From Pantoea agglomerans (GTDB lineage Bacteria > Pseudomonadota > Gammaproteobacteria > Enterobacterales > Enterobacteriaceae): 64,000 nt of DNA. The notes beneath the pieces are model-generated. The model did not search any database. It was given only the letters and a program-made list of their open reading frames with translations, and was not told where the DNA came from. The DNA lies in contig NZ_CP083809.1 of NCBI RefSeq assembly GCF_020149765.1, positions 3,720,001-3,784,000 of the forward strand, read 5' to 3'. This document shows, one piece after another, positions 39,201 through 52,894 of this stretch (position 1 is the stretch's first letter; each line of letters opens with the position of its first letter). The position numbers and the translations under genes are program-made.

Positions 39201-39970
39201 TACTGGCGCAGCTCGTCCGGGCCGAGCGCACAGTTGAGGCCAAACGAGAGCGGTTCAGCGTGGCGCAGCGAGTTGTAAAAGGCCTCGGTGGTCTGGCCGG
39301 ATAGCGTGCGGCCAGAGGCGTCGGTAATGGTGCCGGAGATCATCAGCGGCAGCCTGACCCCCAGCGCTTCCATTTCGGTCTGCACCGCAAAAACCGCCGC
39401 TTTGGCGTTCAGGGTGTCGAACACCGTTTCGATCATGATGAGATCGGCGCCGCCCTCCACCAGCGCGCGCGTCGATTCGCGATACGCCTCTACCAGCTGG
39501 TTAAAGGTAACGTTGCGGTAAGCGGGATCGTTGACGTCCGGCGAGATGGAACAGGTGCGGTTGGTCGGGCCGAGCACGCCAGCCACATAGCGCGGGCGAT
39601 CGGGCGTTTTCGCCGTCCATTCGTCGCAGCAGGCGCGCGCCAGCCGGGCTGCCTCAAGGTTAATCTCCGCCGACAGCCCTTCCATCTGGTAGTCCGCCAT
39701 CGCAATGGTGGTGGCGTTAAAGGTGTTGGTTTCCAGAATATCGGCGCCCGCTTCCAGATAGGCATTGTGGATCTCGCGGATCACCTCAGGCTTGCTGAGC
39801 ACCAGCAGATCGTTGTTGCCTTTGAGATCGCAGGGCCAGTCGCGGAAACGGCTGCCGCGAAAATCGTGCTCGTCCAGCCTGTAGCTCTGGATCATGGTGC
39901 CCATGCCGCCGTCCAGCACCATGATGCGTTGCGCGAGCTGCTGATGCAGCGCTTCGATTCTGTTGCTCAC
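36287..39970 (-). CDS. metH: Cobalamin-dependent methionine synthase MetH
   Basis: A 1227-residue four-module enzyme, exactly E. coli length. The homocysteine-binding barrel (about 1-325) has zinc cysteines in [14 protein letters not shown] methyltetrahydrofolate domain follows (about 350-620). The cobalamin domain (about 650-890) carries the lower-axial His in [11 protein letters not shown]. The AdoMet reactivation domain (about 900-1227) includes [12 protein letters not shown]. It makes methionine from homocysteine with B12. It is divergent from iclR; a MetR-like site lies 85 bases upstream. Confidence 0.99.
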   Translation of the reverse strand: MSNRIEALHQQLAQRIMVLDGGMGTMIQSYRLDEHDFRGSRFRDWPCDLKGNNDLLVLSKPEVIREIHNAYLEAGADILETNTFNATTIAMADYQMEGLSAEINLEAARLARACCDEWTAKTPDRPRYVAGVLGPTNRTCSISPDVNDPAYRNVTFNQLVEAYRESTRALVEGGADLIMIETVFDTLNAKAAVFAVQTEMEALGVRLPLMISGTITDASGRTLSGQTTEAFYNSLRHAEPLSFGLNCALGPDELRQYVAEMSRIAECYVTAHPNAGLPNAFGEYDLDASVMADQIGEWARAGFLNIIGGCCGTTPQHIRAMADSVAGVAPRKRPELPVACRLSGLEPLNISSDTLFVNVGERTNVTGSAKFKRLIKEEKYNEALEVALQQVQSGAQVIDINMDEGMLDAEAAMVRFLNLIAGEPDIARVPIMIDSSKWEVIEKGLQCIQGKGIVNSISMKEGEETFIHHARLVRRYGAAMVVMAFDEDGQADTRARKIEICRRAYNILTEQVGFPPEDIIFDPNIFAVATGIDEHNNYAMDFIGACEDIKRELPHAMISGGVSNVSFSFRGNDPVREAIHAVFLYYAIRNGMDMGIVNAGQLAIYDDLPVELREAVEDVILNRRADGTERLLALAEKYRASKGDGTEDKQQAEWRSWDVVKRLEYSLVKGITEFIEQDTEEARQASARPIEVIEGPLMAGMNVVGDLFGEGKMFLPQVVKSARVMKQAVAYLEPYIQASKEAGRSNGKIVLATVKGDVHDIGKNIVGVVLQCNNYEIIDLGVMVPSDKILKTAIEQKADIIGLSGLITPSLDEMVNVAREMERQGFTLPLLIGGATTSKAHTAVKIEQNYSGPTVYVQNASRTVGVVSSLLSPTLKEDFVARTRKEYDTVRIQHARKKPRTPPVSLQAARDNAVHIDWESYTPPVAHRPGVSEISVGIDALRHYIDWTPFFMTWSLAGKYPRILHDEVVGEEAKRLFADANAMLDRLSAHKSLTPRGVVGIFPANRVGDDIEIYRDESRREVIAVSHHLRQQTEKSDFPNYCLADYVAPKGSGKADYLGAFAVTGGLEEDALAEAYDAQHDDYNKIMVKAVADRLAEAFAEYLHERVRKVIWGFAPHENLSNDELIRENYQGIRPAPGYPACPEHTEKAAIWQLLDVEAHTGMKLTESFAMWPGASVSGWYFSHPESRYFAVAQIQRDQVEDYAARKGMTVSEVERWLAPNLGYDAD

Positions 39971-40054
39971 TCTTGCCTCATCCGCTCATCTGCTGGCTAA
40001 AATGCCAGCGCATCATACTGTCATAACTTTCACAGGGGAGAAAGCCGCAGCAGG

Positions 40055-40067
40055 TGAGACATTTTCA
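40055..40067. promoter_or_regulatory. Candidate MetR site upstream of metH
   Basis: TGAGACATTTTCA matches the MetR consensus TGAA-N5-TTCA with one mismatch and lies 85-97 bases before metH. MetR activates metH in E. coli. Confidence 0.5.
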
Positions 40068-40126
40068 GGCGGACCGCTTAACAGATCCGACCAGAGCGCG
40101 CGCGTTTGCAAATTGCGCAATTAACC

Positions 40127-40141
40127 TGAAAATGATTTCCA
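40127..40141. promoter_or_regulatory. IclR box upstream of iclR
   Basis: TGAAAATGATTTCCA, 23 bases before iclR, fits the IclR consensus (TGGAAATNATTTCCA) and the known E. coli autoregulatory site. IclR should repress its own gene here. Confidence 0.82.
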
Positions 40142-40163
40142 CTTTGCGTAAGGAGATACCTCA

Positions 40164-40991
40164 ATGGCTACGCCCGTTCCCGCTAAACGCGGCAAAAAAC
40201 CGCGCGGCACACCCGCCGCTCCGCCTGCCAGCGGCCAGGTGCAGTCTCTGCAACGCGGCCTGCATCTGCTGGAGCTGATCGCCGACTCCCACGGCAGCGT
40301 AGCGCTGACCGAACTGGCGCAGCAGGCGGGTTTGCCTAACTCCACCACGCACCGTTTATTGACGACGATGCAGCAGCAGGGTTTCGTGCATCAGACCGGC
40401 GATCTCGGCCTGTGGACGATCGGCGCGCACGCCTTTGTGGTCGGAAGCAGTTTTTTGCAGAGCCGAAACCTGCTGGCGCTGGTGCATCCCGTGCTGCGCA
40501 GGCTGATGGAAAATTCGGGCGAAACGGTCAATCTGGCCGTGCTGGATCTCAGCGATTATCAGGCAGTGATCATCGACCAGGTGCAGTGTACCCAGCTGAT
40601 GCGCATGTCGGCCCCCATTGGCGGCAAGCTGCCAATGCACGCCTCAGGCGCGGGCAAGGCTTTTCTGGCGCACCTGAGCGATGAGCAGGTCACCGCGCTG
40701 CTGCATCAGAAAGGTCTCCATCACTACACGCCCAACACCCTGATGTCGCCGCAGAGCCTGAAGGCTAATCTGGCACAGGTACGCAAAGGCGGTTTCGCCT
40801 TTGACGATGAGGAACACGCGCTGGGACTGCGCTGCGTCGCCGCGCCAGTCTACGACGAGCACGGCGAACCCTTTGCCGCCCTGTCGATATCCGGGCCGGT
40901 GGCGCGTATGACGGACGATCGCATTACCGAGCTGGGCGCGCTGGTTATCCGTGAGGCGCGTCAGGTGACGCTGGCCTACAGCGGCCGCTAA
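40164..40991 (+). CDS. iclR: Acetate operon repressor IclR
   Basis: A 275-residue regulator repressing the glyoxylate shunt operon. An N-terminal winged helix ([30 protein letters not shown], about 45-75) is followed by an effector domain (about 100-270; [42 protein letters not shown]) that senses glyoxylate and pyruvate. It converges with aceK and their stop codons overlap by four bases, with no intervening gene (E. coli has arpA there). IclR boxes lie before iclR and before aceB. Confidence 0.97.
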   Translation: MATPVPAKRGKKPRGTPAAPPASGQVQSLQRGLHLLELIADSHGSVALTELAQQAGLPNSTTHRLLTTMQQQGFVHQTGDLGLWTIGAHAFVVGSSFLQSRNLLALVHPVLRRLMENSGETVNLAVLDLSDYQAVIIDQVQCTQLMRMSAPIGGKLPMHASGAGKAFLAHLSDEQVTALLHQKGLHHYTPNTLMSPQSLKANLAQVRKGGFAFDDEEHALGLRCVAAPVYDEHGEPFAALSISGPVARMTDDRITELGALVIREARQVTLAYSGR

Positions 40992-42706
40992 GCCAGTTCG
41001 CGGGCGTAGCGCACGCTGAAGCGCTGCGCCTGACGCCAGGCAATCGTCTCCTCCACATGTCCCTGCCGGATGCGCTGCTGCTGTGCCCGCCACCAGCCCG
41101 CCTCGAAGAGTTCAGGATGCAGCTGTTGCAGCAGCGCGCCGGTAGCGGCTTCGCTGCACAGCGCGTAGCGAAAGGTTTCAGGAAAGACATCGTCCGGGCC
41201 GACGCTGTACCAGGGTTCGGCGCTCATTTCATCTTCGTCATAGCGCGCCTGCGGCACATCGCGGAAGTGCAGCTCATCCATTGGCCGGATTTCATCGTAG
41301 TCGTAAAACACCACGCGCCCGTGCCGCGTCATGCCGAAGTTTTTAAACAGCATATCGCCAGGAAAGATATTGGCCGCCGCCAGCTGTTTGATGGCATTGC
41401 CATACTCCTCAACCGCGTGCCGGCGTTGTTCGGCGTTCGCCTGCGCCAGATAGAGGTTGAGCGGCTGCATACGCCGCTCCAGCCAAAGATGGCGGACAAT
41501 CAGGCGGTCGCCGTCGATATGCATCTTTGTGGCAATGCTGGACTGGAACTCCGCCATCAGCGCGGGCGGAATACGCGCCAGCGGCAGCGCAAACTGCTCG
41601 AACTCCAGCGTGTCCGCCATACGCCCGACGCGGTCGTGCTCTTTGACCTGCTGATAGCAGGCGCGCACCTGCGCCTCTGTCACCTCTTTCTGCGGCGCAA
41701 AGCGATCGCGAATCACCTTGAAGACGCGATCAAAGCCCGGCAGCGTAAAGACCAGCATCACCATGCCGCGCACGCCGGGCGCTATTTCAAATGGCGCATC
41801 GCTGTGCGCCAGCGCATGCAGATAGTCGCGGTAGCTTTCGGTTTTGCCGTGCTTCTGACAGCCAATCGCCATGTAGCGCTCAGAGAGCGTTTTGCCCGGC
41901 AGAATCGGCTGTAGCCACGCCACCAGCGCCGCGGGCACCGGCGCGTACACCATAAAATAAGCGCGGGCGAAGCCGAACACGATGCTGGCATCGTTCGCAT
42001 CCGTCAGGCAGGTATCGATCCACAGCTCACCCTGCGCGGTACGCTGAACCGGCAGCAGACAGGGAAAAATGGCGTGCGGCAGGTGTAAACGCGCCACAAT
42101 CCACGCGGTTTTGTTTCGGAAAAAGAGTTCGCTGGCCACCTCCAGCCAGCCGCCCTCCAGCCTGAAATGCTGTTGCAGATGACGCAGGATATAGCTGGCG
42201 TCGCGCGCGCGATCCTGCCAGGGCAGCGTCAGTGTGGTATCGGCCAGCACCTGCTCCAGCATCGCCTGCCAGCCGTGCTGCGGCTGATAGCGACGCGCCA
42301 GCGGGCGTGCAGGCTGCGCGGCGCGCTGCTGGGTCGAGAAGATAAACAGCCGCTGCGGCTGTAGGTGCGCGTGGCCATGCAGACGACAGTAAACGGAATT
42401 AAAAAAGCTTTCGGCGATTTCCGCGCGCGGATAGTCCGGCAGCAGCGCTTCGTAATCCTGTTTGACCTGTAGCCAGAACCTGTCGTCCCAGTGGGCCGCA
42501 TCGTTGAGTATGCGCAGCTGATCCACCACCAGCGTGACGTGGCTGTCGTAGAGGTGGATGCGCGTTTTCATCGCCTGCTGCACCGCCTGCCAGTCCGCCT
42601 GTTCAAAGCGCTGCTGCGCGCCAGCGGTAATATCAAGAAAGCGACCATACTGCGCGTCAAAGCCCTGCAGGATGGTATGGGCAATTAAGGATTCGCGTGG
42701 TGGCAC
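40988..42706 (-). CDS. aceK: Isocitrate dehydrogenase kinase/phosphatase AceK
   Basis: A 572-residue bifunctional enzyme that inactivates isocitrate dehydrogenase by phosphorylation and reactivates it, sending carbon to the glyoxylate shunt. Family blocks are [65 protein letters not shown] and [28 protein letters not shown] chose GTG 42706, with GGGAG six bases upstream and a length near E. coli's 578, over the ATG at 42751. It is the last gene of aceBAK; a stem-loop precedes it. Confidence 0.96.
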   Translation of the reverse strand: MPPRESLIAHTILQGFDAQYGRFLDITAGAQQRFEQADWQAVQQAMKTRIHLYDSHVTLVVDQLRILNDAAHWDDRFWLQVKQDYEALLPDYPRAEIAESFFNSVYCRLHGHAHLQPQRLFIFSTQQRAAQPARPLARRYQPQHGWQAMLEQVLADTTLTLPWQDRARDASYILRHLQQHFRLEGGWLEVASELFFRNKTAWIVARLHLPHAIFPCLLPVQRTAQGELWIDTCLTDANDASIVFGFARAYFMVYAPVPAALVAWLQPILPGKTLSERYMAIGCQKHGKTESYRDYLHALAHSDAPFEIAPGVRGMVMLVFTLPGFDRVFKVIRDRFAPQKEVTEAQVRACYQQVKEHDRVGRMADTLEFEQFALPLARIPPALMAEFQSSIATKMHIDGDRLIVRHLWLERRMQPLNLYLAQANAEQRRHAVEEYGNAIKQLAAANIFPGDMLFKNFGMTRHGRVVFYDYDEIRPMDELHFRDVPQARYDEDEMSAEPWYSVGPDDVFPETFRYALCSEAATGALLQQLHPELFEAGWWRAQQQRIRQGHVEETIAWRQAQRFSVRYARELA

Positions 42707-42723
42707 AGGCAGCTCCCGCAAAA

Positions 42724-42748
42724 GCCCGCCCGAACGCGTCGGGCAGGC
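42724..42748 (-). terminator. Stem-loop between aceA and aceK
   Basis: GCCTGCCCGA and TCGGGCGGGC (one G-U pair) close a five-base loop and are followed by TTTTGCGGGAG, which leads into the aceK ribosome-binding site. It should lower aceK expression relative to aceBA, as intergenic repeats do in E. coli. Confidence 0.65.
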
Positions 42749-42762
42749 CATCTGGTTTAGCG

Positions 42763-44064
42763 TTAAAACTGGTGCTGTTCGGTCGAGCCGGTCAGCGCCG
42801 TCACTGATGAGTGGCCGCCCTGGATCAGGGTGGTGACCCGATCGAAGTAGCCCGTCCCGACCTCCTGCTGATGGGATGAGAAGCTGTAGCCTTTATCCCG
42901 CGCCGCAAACTCCGGCTGCTGCACCTTCTCGACGTAGTGTCGCATGCCCTCTCCCTGGGCATAGGCGTGCGCCAGGTCGAACATGTTGAACCACATGCTG
43001 TGAATGCCCGCCAGGGTGATGAACTGGAAGCGATAGCCCATCTCGCTCAGCGCCTGCTGGAATCCCGCAATGGCGCGGTCGTCGAGGTTCTTTTTCCAGT
43101 TAAAGGAGGGCGAGCAGTTGTAGGCCAGCAGCTTGCCGGGATAGCGTGCGTGAATGGCGGTGGCGAAGCGCTGCGCCAGCGCCAGATCTGGCGTCGAGGT
43201 TTCGCACCACAGCACATCAGCGTAAGGCGCGTAGGCCAGCCCGCGGCTGATCGCCTGCTCAATGCCCGCGTGCGTGCGGAAGAAGCCTTCCGCCGTGCGA
43301 TCGCCGCGAATAAAAGGCCGGTCATAGTCGTCACAGTCAGAGGTAATCAGATCGGCTGCATCGGCGTCGGTGCGCGCTAACAGGATGGTCGGTACATCCA
43401 TCACGTCAGCCGCCAGCCGTGCCGCCACCAGCTTCTGTATCGCCTCCTGCGTCGGCACCAGCACCTTTCCGCCCATATGGCCGCATTTTTTCACCGCCGC
43501 CAGCTGATCTTCGAAATGTACCGCTGCGGCACCCGCGCTAATCATCGCCTTCATCAGTTCAAAAGCGTTGAGCACGCCGCCAAATCCCGCTTCGGCATCA
43601 GCAACAATCGGCAGGAAATAGTCAATGTAGCCCGCTTCACCCGGTTGAGCGCCGTTCGCCCACTGGATCTGATCGGCGCGCTGAAAAGTCTGGTTGATGC
43701 GCTGCACCACTTCCGGCACCGAGTTCACGGGATAGAGCGACTGATCGGGATACATCTGCCCGGCAAGATTGGCATCCGCCGCCACCTGCCAGCCCGAAAG
43801 GTAGATCGCTTCAATGCCCGCTTTCGCCTGCTGCAACGCCTGGCCACCCGTCAGTGCGCCGAGGCTGTTAATGTAGCCTTTGCGCGCGGTGCCGTTGAGC
43901 AGCGACCAGAGCTTTTCCGCCCCGCGCTGCGCCAGCGTACAGGCTGGATTGACCGAGCCGCGCAGGTTAACGACCTCTTCAGCGCTGTAGGGACGCGTGA
44001 TGCCTTCCCAGCGCGGTGCGCGCCAGGCTTGTTCAAGCTGCTGGATCTGTTGGGTACGAGTCAT
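42763..44064 (-). CDS. aceA: Isocitrate lyase AceA
   Basis: A 433-residue enzyme splitting isocitrate to glyoxylate and succinate. The catalytic signature [13 protein letters not shown] is present near residue 193, along with [15 protein letters not shown] and [13 protein letters not shown]. One residue shorter than E. coli AceA. It is the middle gene of aceBAK, 16 bases after aceB, under IclR control at the aceB promoter. Confidence 0.99.
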   Translation of the reverse strand: MTRTQQIQQLEQAWRAPRWEGITRPYSAEEVVNLRGSVNPACTLAQRGAEKLWSLLNGTARKGYINSLGALTGGQALQQAKAGIEAIYLSGWQVAADANLAGQMYPDQSLYPVNSVPEVVQRINQTFQRADQIQWANGAQPGEAGYIDYFLPIVADAEAGFGGVLNAFELMKAMISAGAAAVHFEDQLAAVKKCGHMGGKVLVPTQEAIQKLVAARLAADVMDVPTILLARTDADAADLITSDCDDYDRPFIRGDRTAEGFFRTHAGIEQAISRGLAYAPYADVLWCETSTPDLALAQRFATAIHARYPGKLLAYNCSPSFNWKKNLDDRAIAGFQQALSEMGYRFQFITLAGIHSMWFNMFDLAHAYAQGEGMRHYVEKVQQPEFAARDKGYSFSSHQQEVGTGYFDRVTTLIQGGHSSVTALTGSTEQHQF

Positions 44065-44080
44065 GGCAACGGCTCCTTTT

Positions 44081-45652
44081 TCAGGGGATCAGGCGATAGC
44101 CCGGCAGAGTAAGAAATGAAACCAGTTCGTCTTCGGTGGTGATCTGCGCCATCAGCCGCGCCGCGTCGTCGTAACGCGCATCGTTGAGCTGGCGTCGCTC
44201 TTCATCCAGCATGCGCAGAAAGCTTTCGGCGGTGACGGGCTGACCGTCGCTCAGGGTTTGCTGATGATGGATCCACTGCCAGATGGAGGTGCGGGCGATT
44301 TCTGCCGTGGCGGCATCTTCCATCAGGCCGTCGATCGGCACGCAGCCGTTGCCGCCCAGCCAGGCTTCCAGATAGCGCAGCGCGACGCGGATATTGGCCC
44401 GCATTCCGGCCTCGGTACGTTCGCCTGCGCAGGGCGCCAGCAGCTGTGCGGCGTCTACGGGCGCATCGCTTTCGCGCAGCAGGTCGAGCTGGTTTTTACG
44501 CTCGCCGAGCGCAGCGTCAAAGACCGCCATTGCCGTATCAGCCAGTCCAGGATGGGCAATCCAGGTACCGTCGTGACCGTTATCAGCCTCACGCTGTTTA
44601 TCCTCACGCACGCGCTGCAATACCCACTCATTACGCCCACTCTCTTTGGCCGGGATTAAAGCTGACATACCGCCCATGGCGAACGCACCGCGCCGATGGC
44701 AGGTTTTTACCAGCAGCCGTGAGTAAGCATCCAGGAAAGGCTGCGCCATGGTAATCGACTGCCGGTCGGGCAGAATGCGGTCGCCATGCTGGCGCAGCGT
44801 TTTGATGTAGCTGAAGATGTAATCCCAGCGGCCACAGTTAAGGCCAACAATATGGTCGCGCAGGTTCCACAGGATCTCATCCATCTGGAAGACCGCTGGC
44901 AGGGTTTCAATCAGTACCGTGGCCTTAATGGTGCCGCGCGCCAGTCCGAAGCGATCCTCAGTGAAGCGAAAGATCTCGCGCCACCAGGCAGCTTCCTGCC
45001 AGCTTTCGCTTTTCGGCAGATAGAAATATGGGCCGCTGCCTTTGCTGAGCAGCGTGGCGAAGTTGTGGAAAAAGTAGAGCGCAAAATCAAACAACCCGCC
45101 GGGAATCGCTTTGCCCTGCCACTGCACATGTTTTTCTTCCAGATGCAGACCGCGCACGCGGCACATCAGCACCGCAGGGTCGGCGCGCAGCTGGTAGATC
45201 TTCCCGGTTTCGCTGGTAAAGCTGAGCGTTCCACTGACCGCCTCACGCAGCGTTTGCTGCCCCTCCATCAGCTTGTCCCACTGCGGCGTCAGCGAGTCTT
45301 CGAAATCCGCCATATAAACTTTCACGTTAGCGTTCAGGGCGTTAATAACCATTTTGCGTTCCGGCGGCCCGGTAATTTCCACGCGTCGATCCAGCAGGTC
45401 ATGCGGGATGGTGCCGATACGCCATGCGCTCTCACGAATGGAAGCGGTTTCCATATCGAAGTCGGGAAGCTGGCCGGCGTCATAACGCTGCTGCCGCTGC
45501 TGCCTGAGGGCAAGCAGCCTTTCCCGCTCAGCGGAGAAATGAGTGACCAGTTCAAGCAAAAACTGCTGTGCCTCTGGCGTGAACAGCTGCTGTTCCGCAT
45601 GGGAGAAGGGTTTTGTGAAGGTAAGATCGCTATGAATTATCGTGTCGGTCAT
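44081..45652 (-). CDS. aceB: Malate synthase A (AceB)
   Basis: A 523-residue enzyme condensing glyoxylate with acetyl-CoA to malate. Family blocks are [45 protein letters not shown] (malate synthase signature) and [14 protein letters not shown]. It starts at 45652 after AGGAGCGATC; the ATG at 45730 adds residues outside the family. First gene of aceBAK. A clear IclR box lies about 100 bases upstream. Confidence 0.98.
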   Translation of the reverse strand: MTDTIIHSDLTFTKPFSHAEQQLFTPEAQQFLLELVTHFSAERERLLALRQQRQQRYDAGQLPDFDMETASIRESAWRIGTIPHDLLDRRVEITGPPERKMVINALNANVKVYMADFEDSLTPQWDKLMEGQQTLREAVSGTLSFTSETGKIYQLRADPAVLMCRVRGLHLEEKHVQWQGKAIPGGLFDFALYFFHNFATLLSKGSGPYFYLPKSESWQEAAWWREIFRFTEDRFGLARGTIKATVLIETLPAVFQMDEILWNLRDHIVGLNCGRWDYIFSYIKTLRQHGDRILPDRQSITMAQPFLDAYSRLLVKTCHRRGAFAMGGMSALIPAKESGRNEWVLQRVREDKQREADNGHDGTWIAHPGLADTAMAVFDAALGERKNQLDLLRESDAPVDAAQLLAPCAGERTEAGMRANIRVALRYLEAWLGGNGCVPIDGLMEDAATAEIARTSIWQWIHHQQTLSDGQPVTAESFLRMLDEERRQLNDARYDDAARLMAQITTEDELVSFLTLPGYRLIP

Positions 45653-45749
45653 ATGAGATCGCTCCTGTCGCCGATCGGATCCTGTCACAGCGATCCGGTT
45701 AGAGGATAATTTTTGAGCTACAGGATCCAAGCATATTCACTCTTTTCTT

Positions 45750-45773
45750 AAAATCAAAAACTATTTCCATTTT
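45750..45773. promoter_or_regulatory. IclR box upstream of aceB
   Basis: On the minus strand AAAATGGAAATAGTTTTTGA and the following TTTT match the E. coli aceB IclR operator almost base for base. It lies about 98-121 bases before aceB and should silence the shunt in absence of acetate or fatty acids. Confidence 0.88.
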
Positions 45774-45857
45774 CAGGTAAAGTTTCAGTTAAATCCCTGA
45801 AGCGAATGAAGTTAAAGTTTTCTATTTAAAGGGAGGCATTTTCAAAAAGAGGAGACA

Positions 45858-45892
45858 TAAAAAAACCGTGACAGCTTTGCAGCTGGCACGGT
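45858..45892 (-). terminator. metA terminator
   Basis: On the minus strand ACCGTGCCAGCT and AGCTGTCACGGT pair with one mismatch around GCAA and are followed by T7. Confidence 0.88.
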
Positions 45893-45913
45893 AAGGACAA
45901 ACGAGGAAAATGA

Positions 45914-46843
45914 TTATTCGAGCGTGGGATTCATCCGGCGCAGATCGAATGGCGTGATTTGGTAGACGTAATAGTTCAGCCAGTTAGAGAACAGTAGATT
46001 GCCGTGGCTGCGCCAGGTGGCGCGCGGCGGCAGCTCCGGATTATCCTGGGGAAAATAGTTAAAAGGCACTTCCGGCTGCAGGCCTGCTTCGTAATCCCGG
46101 TGGTATTCGCCTGACAGGGTCAGCGCGTCATATTCCGGGTGGCCGGTAACGAAAACCAGGCGCTTGTCTTTGCTCGCCATCAGATAGGCGCCGGTCTGTT
46201 CAGACTCGGCGAACAGTTCCAGATCGGTGTAGTCCGCGATCAGCTGCGTCGGGAAGTCAGCATAGCGCGAATGAGGCGCCAGAAAGTTATCGTCAAAACC
46301 ACGCGTCAGCAGCGCGTGCGGATGCAAAATCTGATGCTCATAGACGCCCGACAGTTTAGTCTGCCGTGTCTGCTTAGGGATGCCGTAGAGAATATTGAGC
46401 GCCGCCTGTACTGCCCAGCAGACAAAAAGCGTTGAGGTGACGTGCTCTTTTGCCCAGTGCAGCACGCGCTGGATCTGCGGCCAGTAGGCGACATCATTGA
46501 AGTCGACCAGGCCCAGCGGCGCGCCGGTGACAATCAGGCCGTCAAAGTTATCGTGCTGAATATCGTCAAAGTTGCAGTAGAAGTTGTTGAGATGCTCCAC
46601 TGGCGTATTGCGCGACTCGCGGCTGTCGATACGCAGCAGCTGGATATCGATCTGTAGCGGCGAGTTTGAAAGCAAACGCAGGAACTGGTTTTCCGTCTCA
46701 ATCTTCTTTGGCATCAGATTGAGCACCAAAACTTTCAACGGACGGATTTCCTGAACACTGGCACGCGACGAGGTCATGACAAACACGTTTTCATCACGTA
46801 AGAACTTTACTGCCGGTAATTCGTCGGGAACCCTGATTGGCAT
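45914..46843 (-). CDS. metA: Homoserine O-succinyltransferase MetA
   Basis: A 309-residue enzyme, E. coli length, that activates homoserine with succinyl-CoA at the start of methionine synthesis. The catalytic Cys142 is in [11 protein letters not shown] and the His235/Glu237 pair in GHPEYD. The start [15 protein letters not shown] is canonical. Upstream lie three tandem MetJ boxes and a perfect MetR site, so it is repressed by MetJ-SAM and activated by MetR. It sits next to the rRNA operon, as in E. coli. Confidence 0.98.
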   Translation of the reverse strand: MPIRVPDELPAVKFLRDENVFVMTSSRASVQEIRPLKVLVLNLMPKKIETENQFLRLLSNSPLQIDIQLLRIDSRESRNTPVEHLNNFYCNFDDIQHDNFDGLIVTGAPLGLVDFNDVAYWPQIQRVLHWAKEHVTSTLFVCWAVQAALNILYGIPKQTRQTKLSGVYEHQILHPHALLTRGFDDNFLAPHSRYADFPTQLIADYTDLELFAESEQTGAYLMASKDKRLVFVTGHPEYDALTLSGEYHRDYEAGLQPEVPFNYFPQDNPELPPRATWRSHGNLLFSNWLNYYVYQITPFDLRRMNPTLE

Positions 46844-46862
46844 GTGCGACTTTCCTCTTTAC

Positions 46863-46886
46863 AACCGTATATACGTTTAGACATCC
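46863..46886. promoter_or_regulatory. MetJ operator (tandem met boxes) upstream of metA
   Basis: On the minus strand GGATGTCT, AAACGTAT and ATACGGTT are three adjacent eight-base units related to the met box AGACGTCT. The first two are identical to the E. coli metA leader as I remember it. The operator ends 20 bases before the start codon. Confidence 0.75.
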
Positions 46887-46940
46887 AGATGCCCAACATT
46901 ACCCTGGCAGCGGGAAGTTGTCGAGGCTTCATGCAGTTTA

Positions 46941-46953
46941 TGAAAATCTTTCA
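46941..46953. promoter_or_regulatory. MetR site upstream of metA
   Basis: TGAAAATCTTTCA is a perfect TGAA-N5-TTCA MetR consensus 98-110 bases before metA, a spacing like that of the metH site. Confidence 0.7.
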
Positions 46954-47001
46954 GCTTAAAGTGGCAAACAGGAGAGGGAAAGGAGAGAAAAGGGAAAGCC
47001 C

Positions 47002-47036
47002 AAACGCAAAAAACCCTGACCGTGAGGTCAGGGTTA
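47002..47036 (-). terminator. rRNA operon terminator
   Basis: AACCCTGACC and GGTCAGGGTT pair around GTGA; on the minus strand a T-run (TTTTTTGCG) follows, 11 bases past the 5S gene. Confidence 0.93.
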
Positions 47037-47046
47037 TCGCAGTTGG

Positions 47047-47166
47047 ATGCCTGGCAGTTCCCTACTCTCGCATGGGGAGGCCCCACACTACCATCGGCGC
47101 TACGGCGTTTCACTTCTGAGTTCGGCATGGGGTCAGGTGGGACCGCCGCGCTAAGGCCGCCAGGCA
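47047..47166 (-). rRNA. rrf: 5S ribosomal RNA
   Basis: A 120-base gene, on the minus strand beginning TGCCTGGCGGCCTTAGCGCG and ending with the complementary CTGCCAGGCAT, closing helix I. It is the last gene of the operon; a terminator follows. Confidence 0.97.
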
Positions 47167-47256
47167 AATTCTGTTTCCGCGCCGCCCGCAGGGCCGCGCA
47201 GATATATCCGTCACAAGCTGAAAATCTCGCGTCTCACAAAACGCCTCTGGCGTTGT

Positions 47257-50163
<2,907 letters not shown>

Positions 50164-50291
50164 TCACAACCCACAGGCGTCTTGCGACGTCGCGGATGTG
50201 ATTAATTGAGAGACTCGAACGCGCTGCCTTCTATTCCTGTTTACGGGGAATGAACGCAGGGCGTCGTTTCAATTTTCAGCTTGTTCCGGAT

Positions 50292-50303
50292 TGTTAAAGA
50301 GCA
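50292..50303 (-). promoter_or_regulatory. BoxA antitermination element before 23S
   Basis: On the minus strand TGCTCTTTAACA, the rRNA boxA sequence bound by NusB/NusE, lies 129 bases before the 23S gene in the spacer. Confidence 0.85.
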
Positions 50304-50359
50304 TAATACTTCGCAGCCCACCGTTTCCGGTACGCTCTGAAGTATTTCAGAAAACAGTA

Positions 50360-50435
50360 TGGTGGAGCTAAGCGGGATCGAACCGCTGACCTCCTGCGTG
50401 CAAGGCAGGCGCTCTCCCAGCTGAGCTATAGCCCC
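50360..50435 (-). tRNA. alaT: tRNA-Ala (TGC)
   Basis: A 76-base cloverleaf starting GGGGCTATAGCTCAGCTGGG and ending CTCCACCA, with anticodon TGC in loop CTTGCAC. CCA is encoded. Second tRNA of the 16S-23S spacer. Confidence 0.98.
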
Positions 50436-50455
50436 ATACAGTTACTGCAGAGACC

Positions 50456-50578
50456 GTCTACTACCAGGAGTGGCATTCTTCTGTGCGAGGAATGCGATTT
50501 TTTCTCAGGCAAGGCGTGGCGATGCGAAGCATAGTTCACTATGCGAGTCGTCGTCACAACGCAGCATGAGGAAAAATC
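50456..50578 (-). repeat. Palindromic insert between tRNA-Ile and tRNA-Ala
   Basis: The tRNA-Ile to tRNA-Ala spacer is 143 bases; in E. coli it is about 40. The part at 50496-50578 is an imperfect 83-base palindrome. Its ends are GATTTTTYCTCA and TGAGRAAAAATC, and its centre is GCATAGTTCACTATGC (50529-50544). One end abuts the encoded CCA of tRNA-Ile exactly. A second hairpin, GCATTC/GAATGC, flanks it at 50473-50495. It looks like a small non-coding element processed out with the spacer. Confidence 0.7.
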
Positions 50579-50655
<77 letters not shown>

Positions 50656-50727
50656 GTAGAGGTTTTTCTGCTCGTTACTTTCTATCAGACAATCTGTGTG
50701 AGCACTTCGAAAGGCAGTATCTTCAGG

Positions 50728-52269
<1,542 letters not shown>

Positions 52270-52422
52270 AAGTTTGATTTGCTTAAACAAGTTAAGCGGT
52301 GCTCATCTGTAAAACGTCATAATGAATGTCATTATGTGTCCACTCGTGAGGCTTGATATTTTTTAAAGCCCGGAGGCTTTTGATATCTGCTCTCGAGTGC
52401 CCACACAGATTGTCTGATAAAT

Positions 52423-52433
52423 TGTTAAAGAGC
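52423..52433 (-). promoter_or_regulatory. BoxA antitermination element in the rRNA leader
   Basis: On the minus strand GCTCTTTAACA, the boxA motif, lies between the P2 promoter and 16S. The rest of the leader contains paired segments that form the 16S processing stem. Confidence 0.85.
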
Positions 52434-52473
52434 GGTGCAGTCAGCGGCGGAGCCTGCTGCTGCGAGGTGGCGT

Positions 52474-52501
52474 ATATTACGCTACTCTCCTTCGGAGTCA
52501 A
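52474..52501 (-). promoter_or_regulatory. rRNA operon promoter P2
   Basis: On the minus strand TTGACT and TAATAT are separated by 16 bases with a short GC-containing discriminator, as expected for rrn P2. Confidence 0.75.
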
Positions 52502-52596
52502 CCACTTTTTTTCAGTGATTTCATCCGGCGGCTCAGCTTGCCGAGCCTTATCAACACTGCCTTCCGTAAGCCGTTGTGCCGTGTCGATGGAGGCGC

Positions 52597-52624
52597 ATTA
52601 TAGGGAGTCGTTCAGAGAGCGCAA
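52597..52624 (-). promoter_or_regulatory. rRNA operon promoter P1
   Basis: On the minus strand the region around the -10, ACTCCCTATAATGCGCC, is the same as the E. coli rrn P1 core. The -35 is TTGCGC with a 16-base spacer, and a GC-rich discriminator follows. AT-rich sequence upstream could be an UP element. P1 is the ppGpp- and growth-rate-controlled promoter. Confidence 0.85.
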
Positions 52625-52688
52625 CAGCTAAATTGCAGAAAAATGACCGTTCGCTGCATTCCACAGCAAAAGCCCGCCTTATACGCGA

Positions 52689-52709
52689 TTACCCACAAAG
52701 TTATCCACA
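52689..52709 (+). promoter_or_regulatory. Tandem DnaA boxes between the rRNA operon and purH
   Basis: TTATCCACA at 52701-52709 is a perfect high-affinity DnaA box. TTACCCACA at 52689-52697 differs by one base and points the same way, twelve bases apart start to start. They lie upstream of both rrn P1 and the purH operator. Confidence 0.6.
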
Positions 52710-52740
52710 ATGCGTCGCAAGACGAATTTTTGCGAGCAGC

Positions 52741-52756
52741 ACGCAAACGTTTTCGC
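52741..52756. promoter_or_regulatory. PurR operator upstream of purH
   Basis: ACGCAAACGTTTTCGC matches the PurR consensus ACGCAAACGTTTTCGT except the last base and overlaps the region before TACAAT (52757-52762), a likely -10. PurR with hypoxanthine or guanine should repress purHD. A GCCCC/GGGGC hairpin sits in the leader at 52782-52796. Confidence 0.9.
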
Positions 52757-52894
52757 TACAATGCCCCGCGACGTATCGGATGCCCCTTTTCGGGGCGTTA
52801 CCTGAAGTTTCGCCTCTTTTTATTCATAAGAAGATCGCTAAGCTTGATGTAACGCTCTTATTTACGCGAAACAAAGCCAAGGGATAAAACCACC

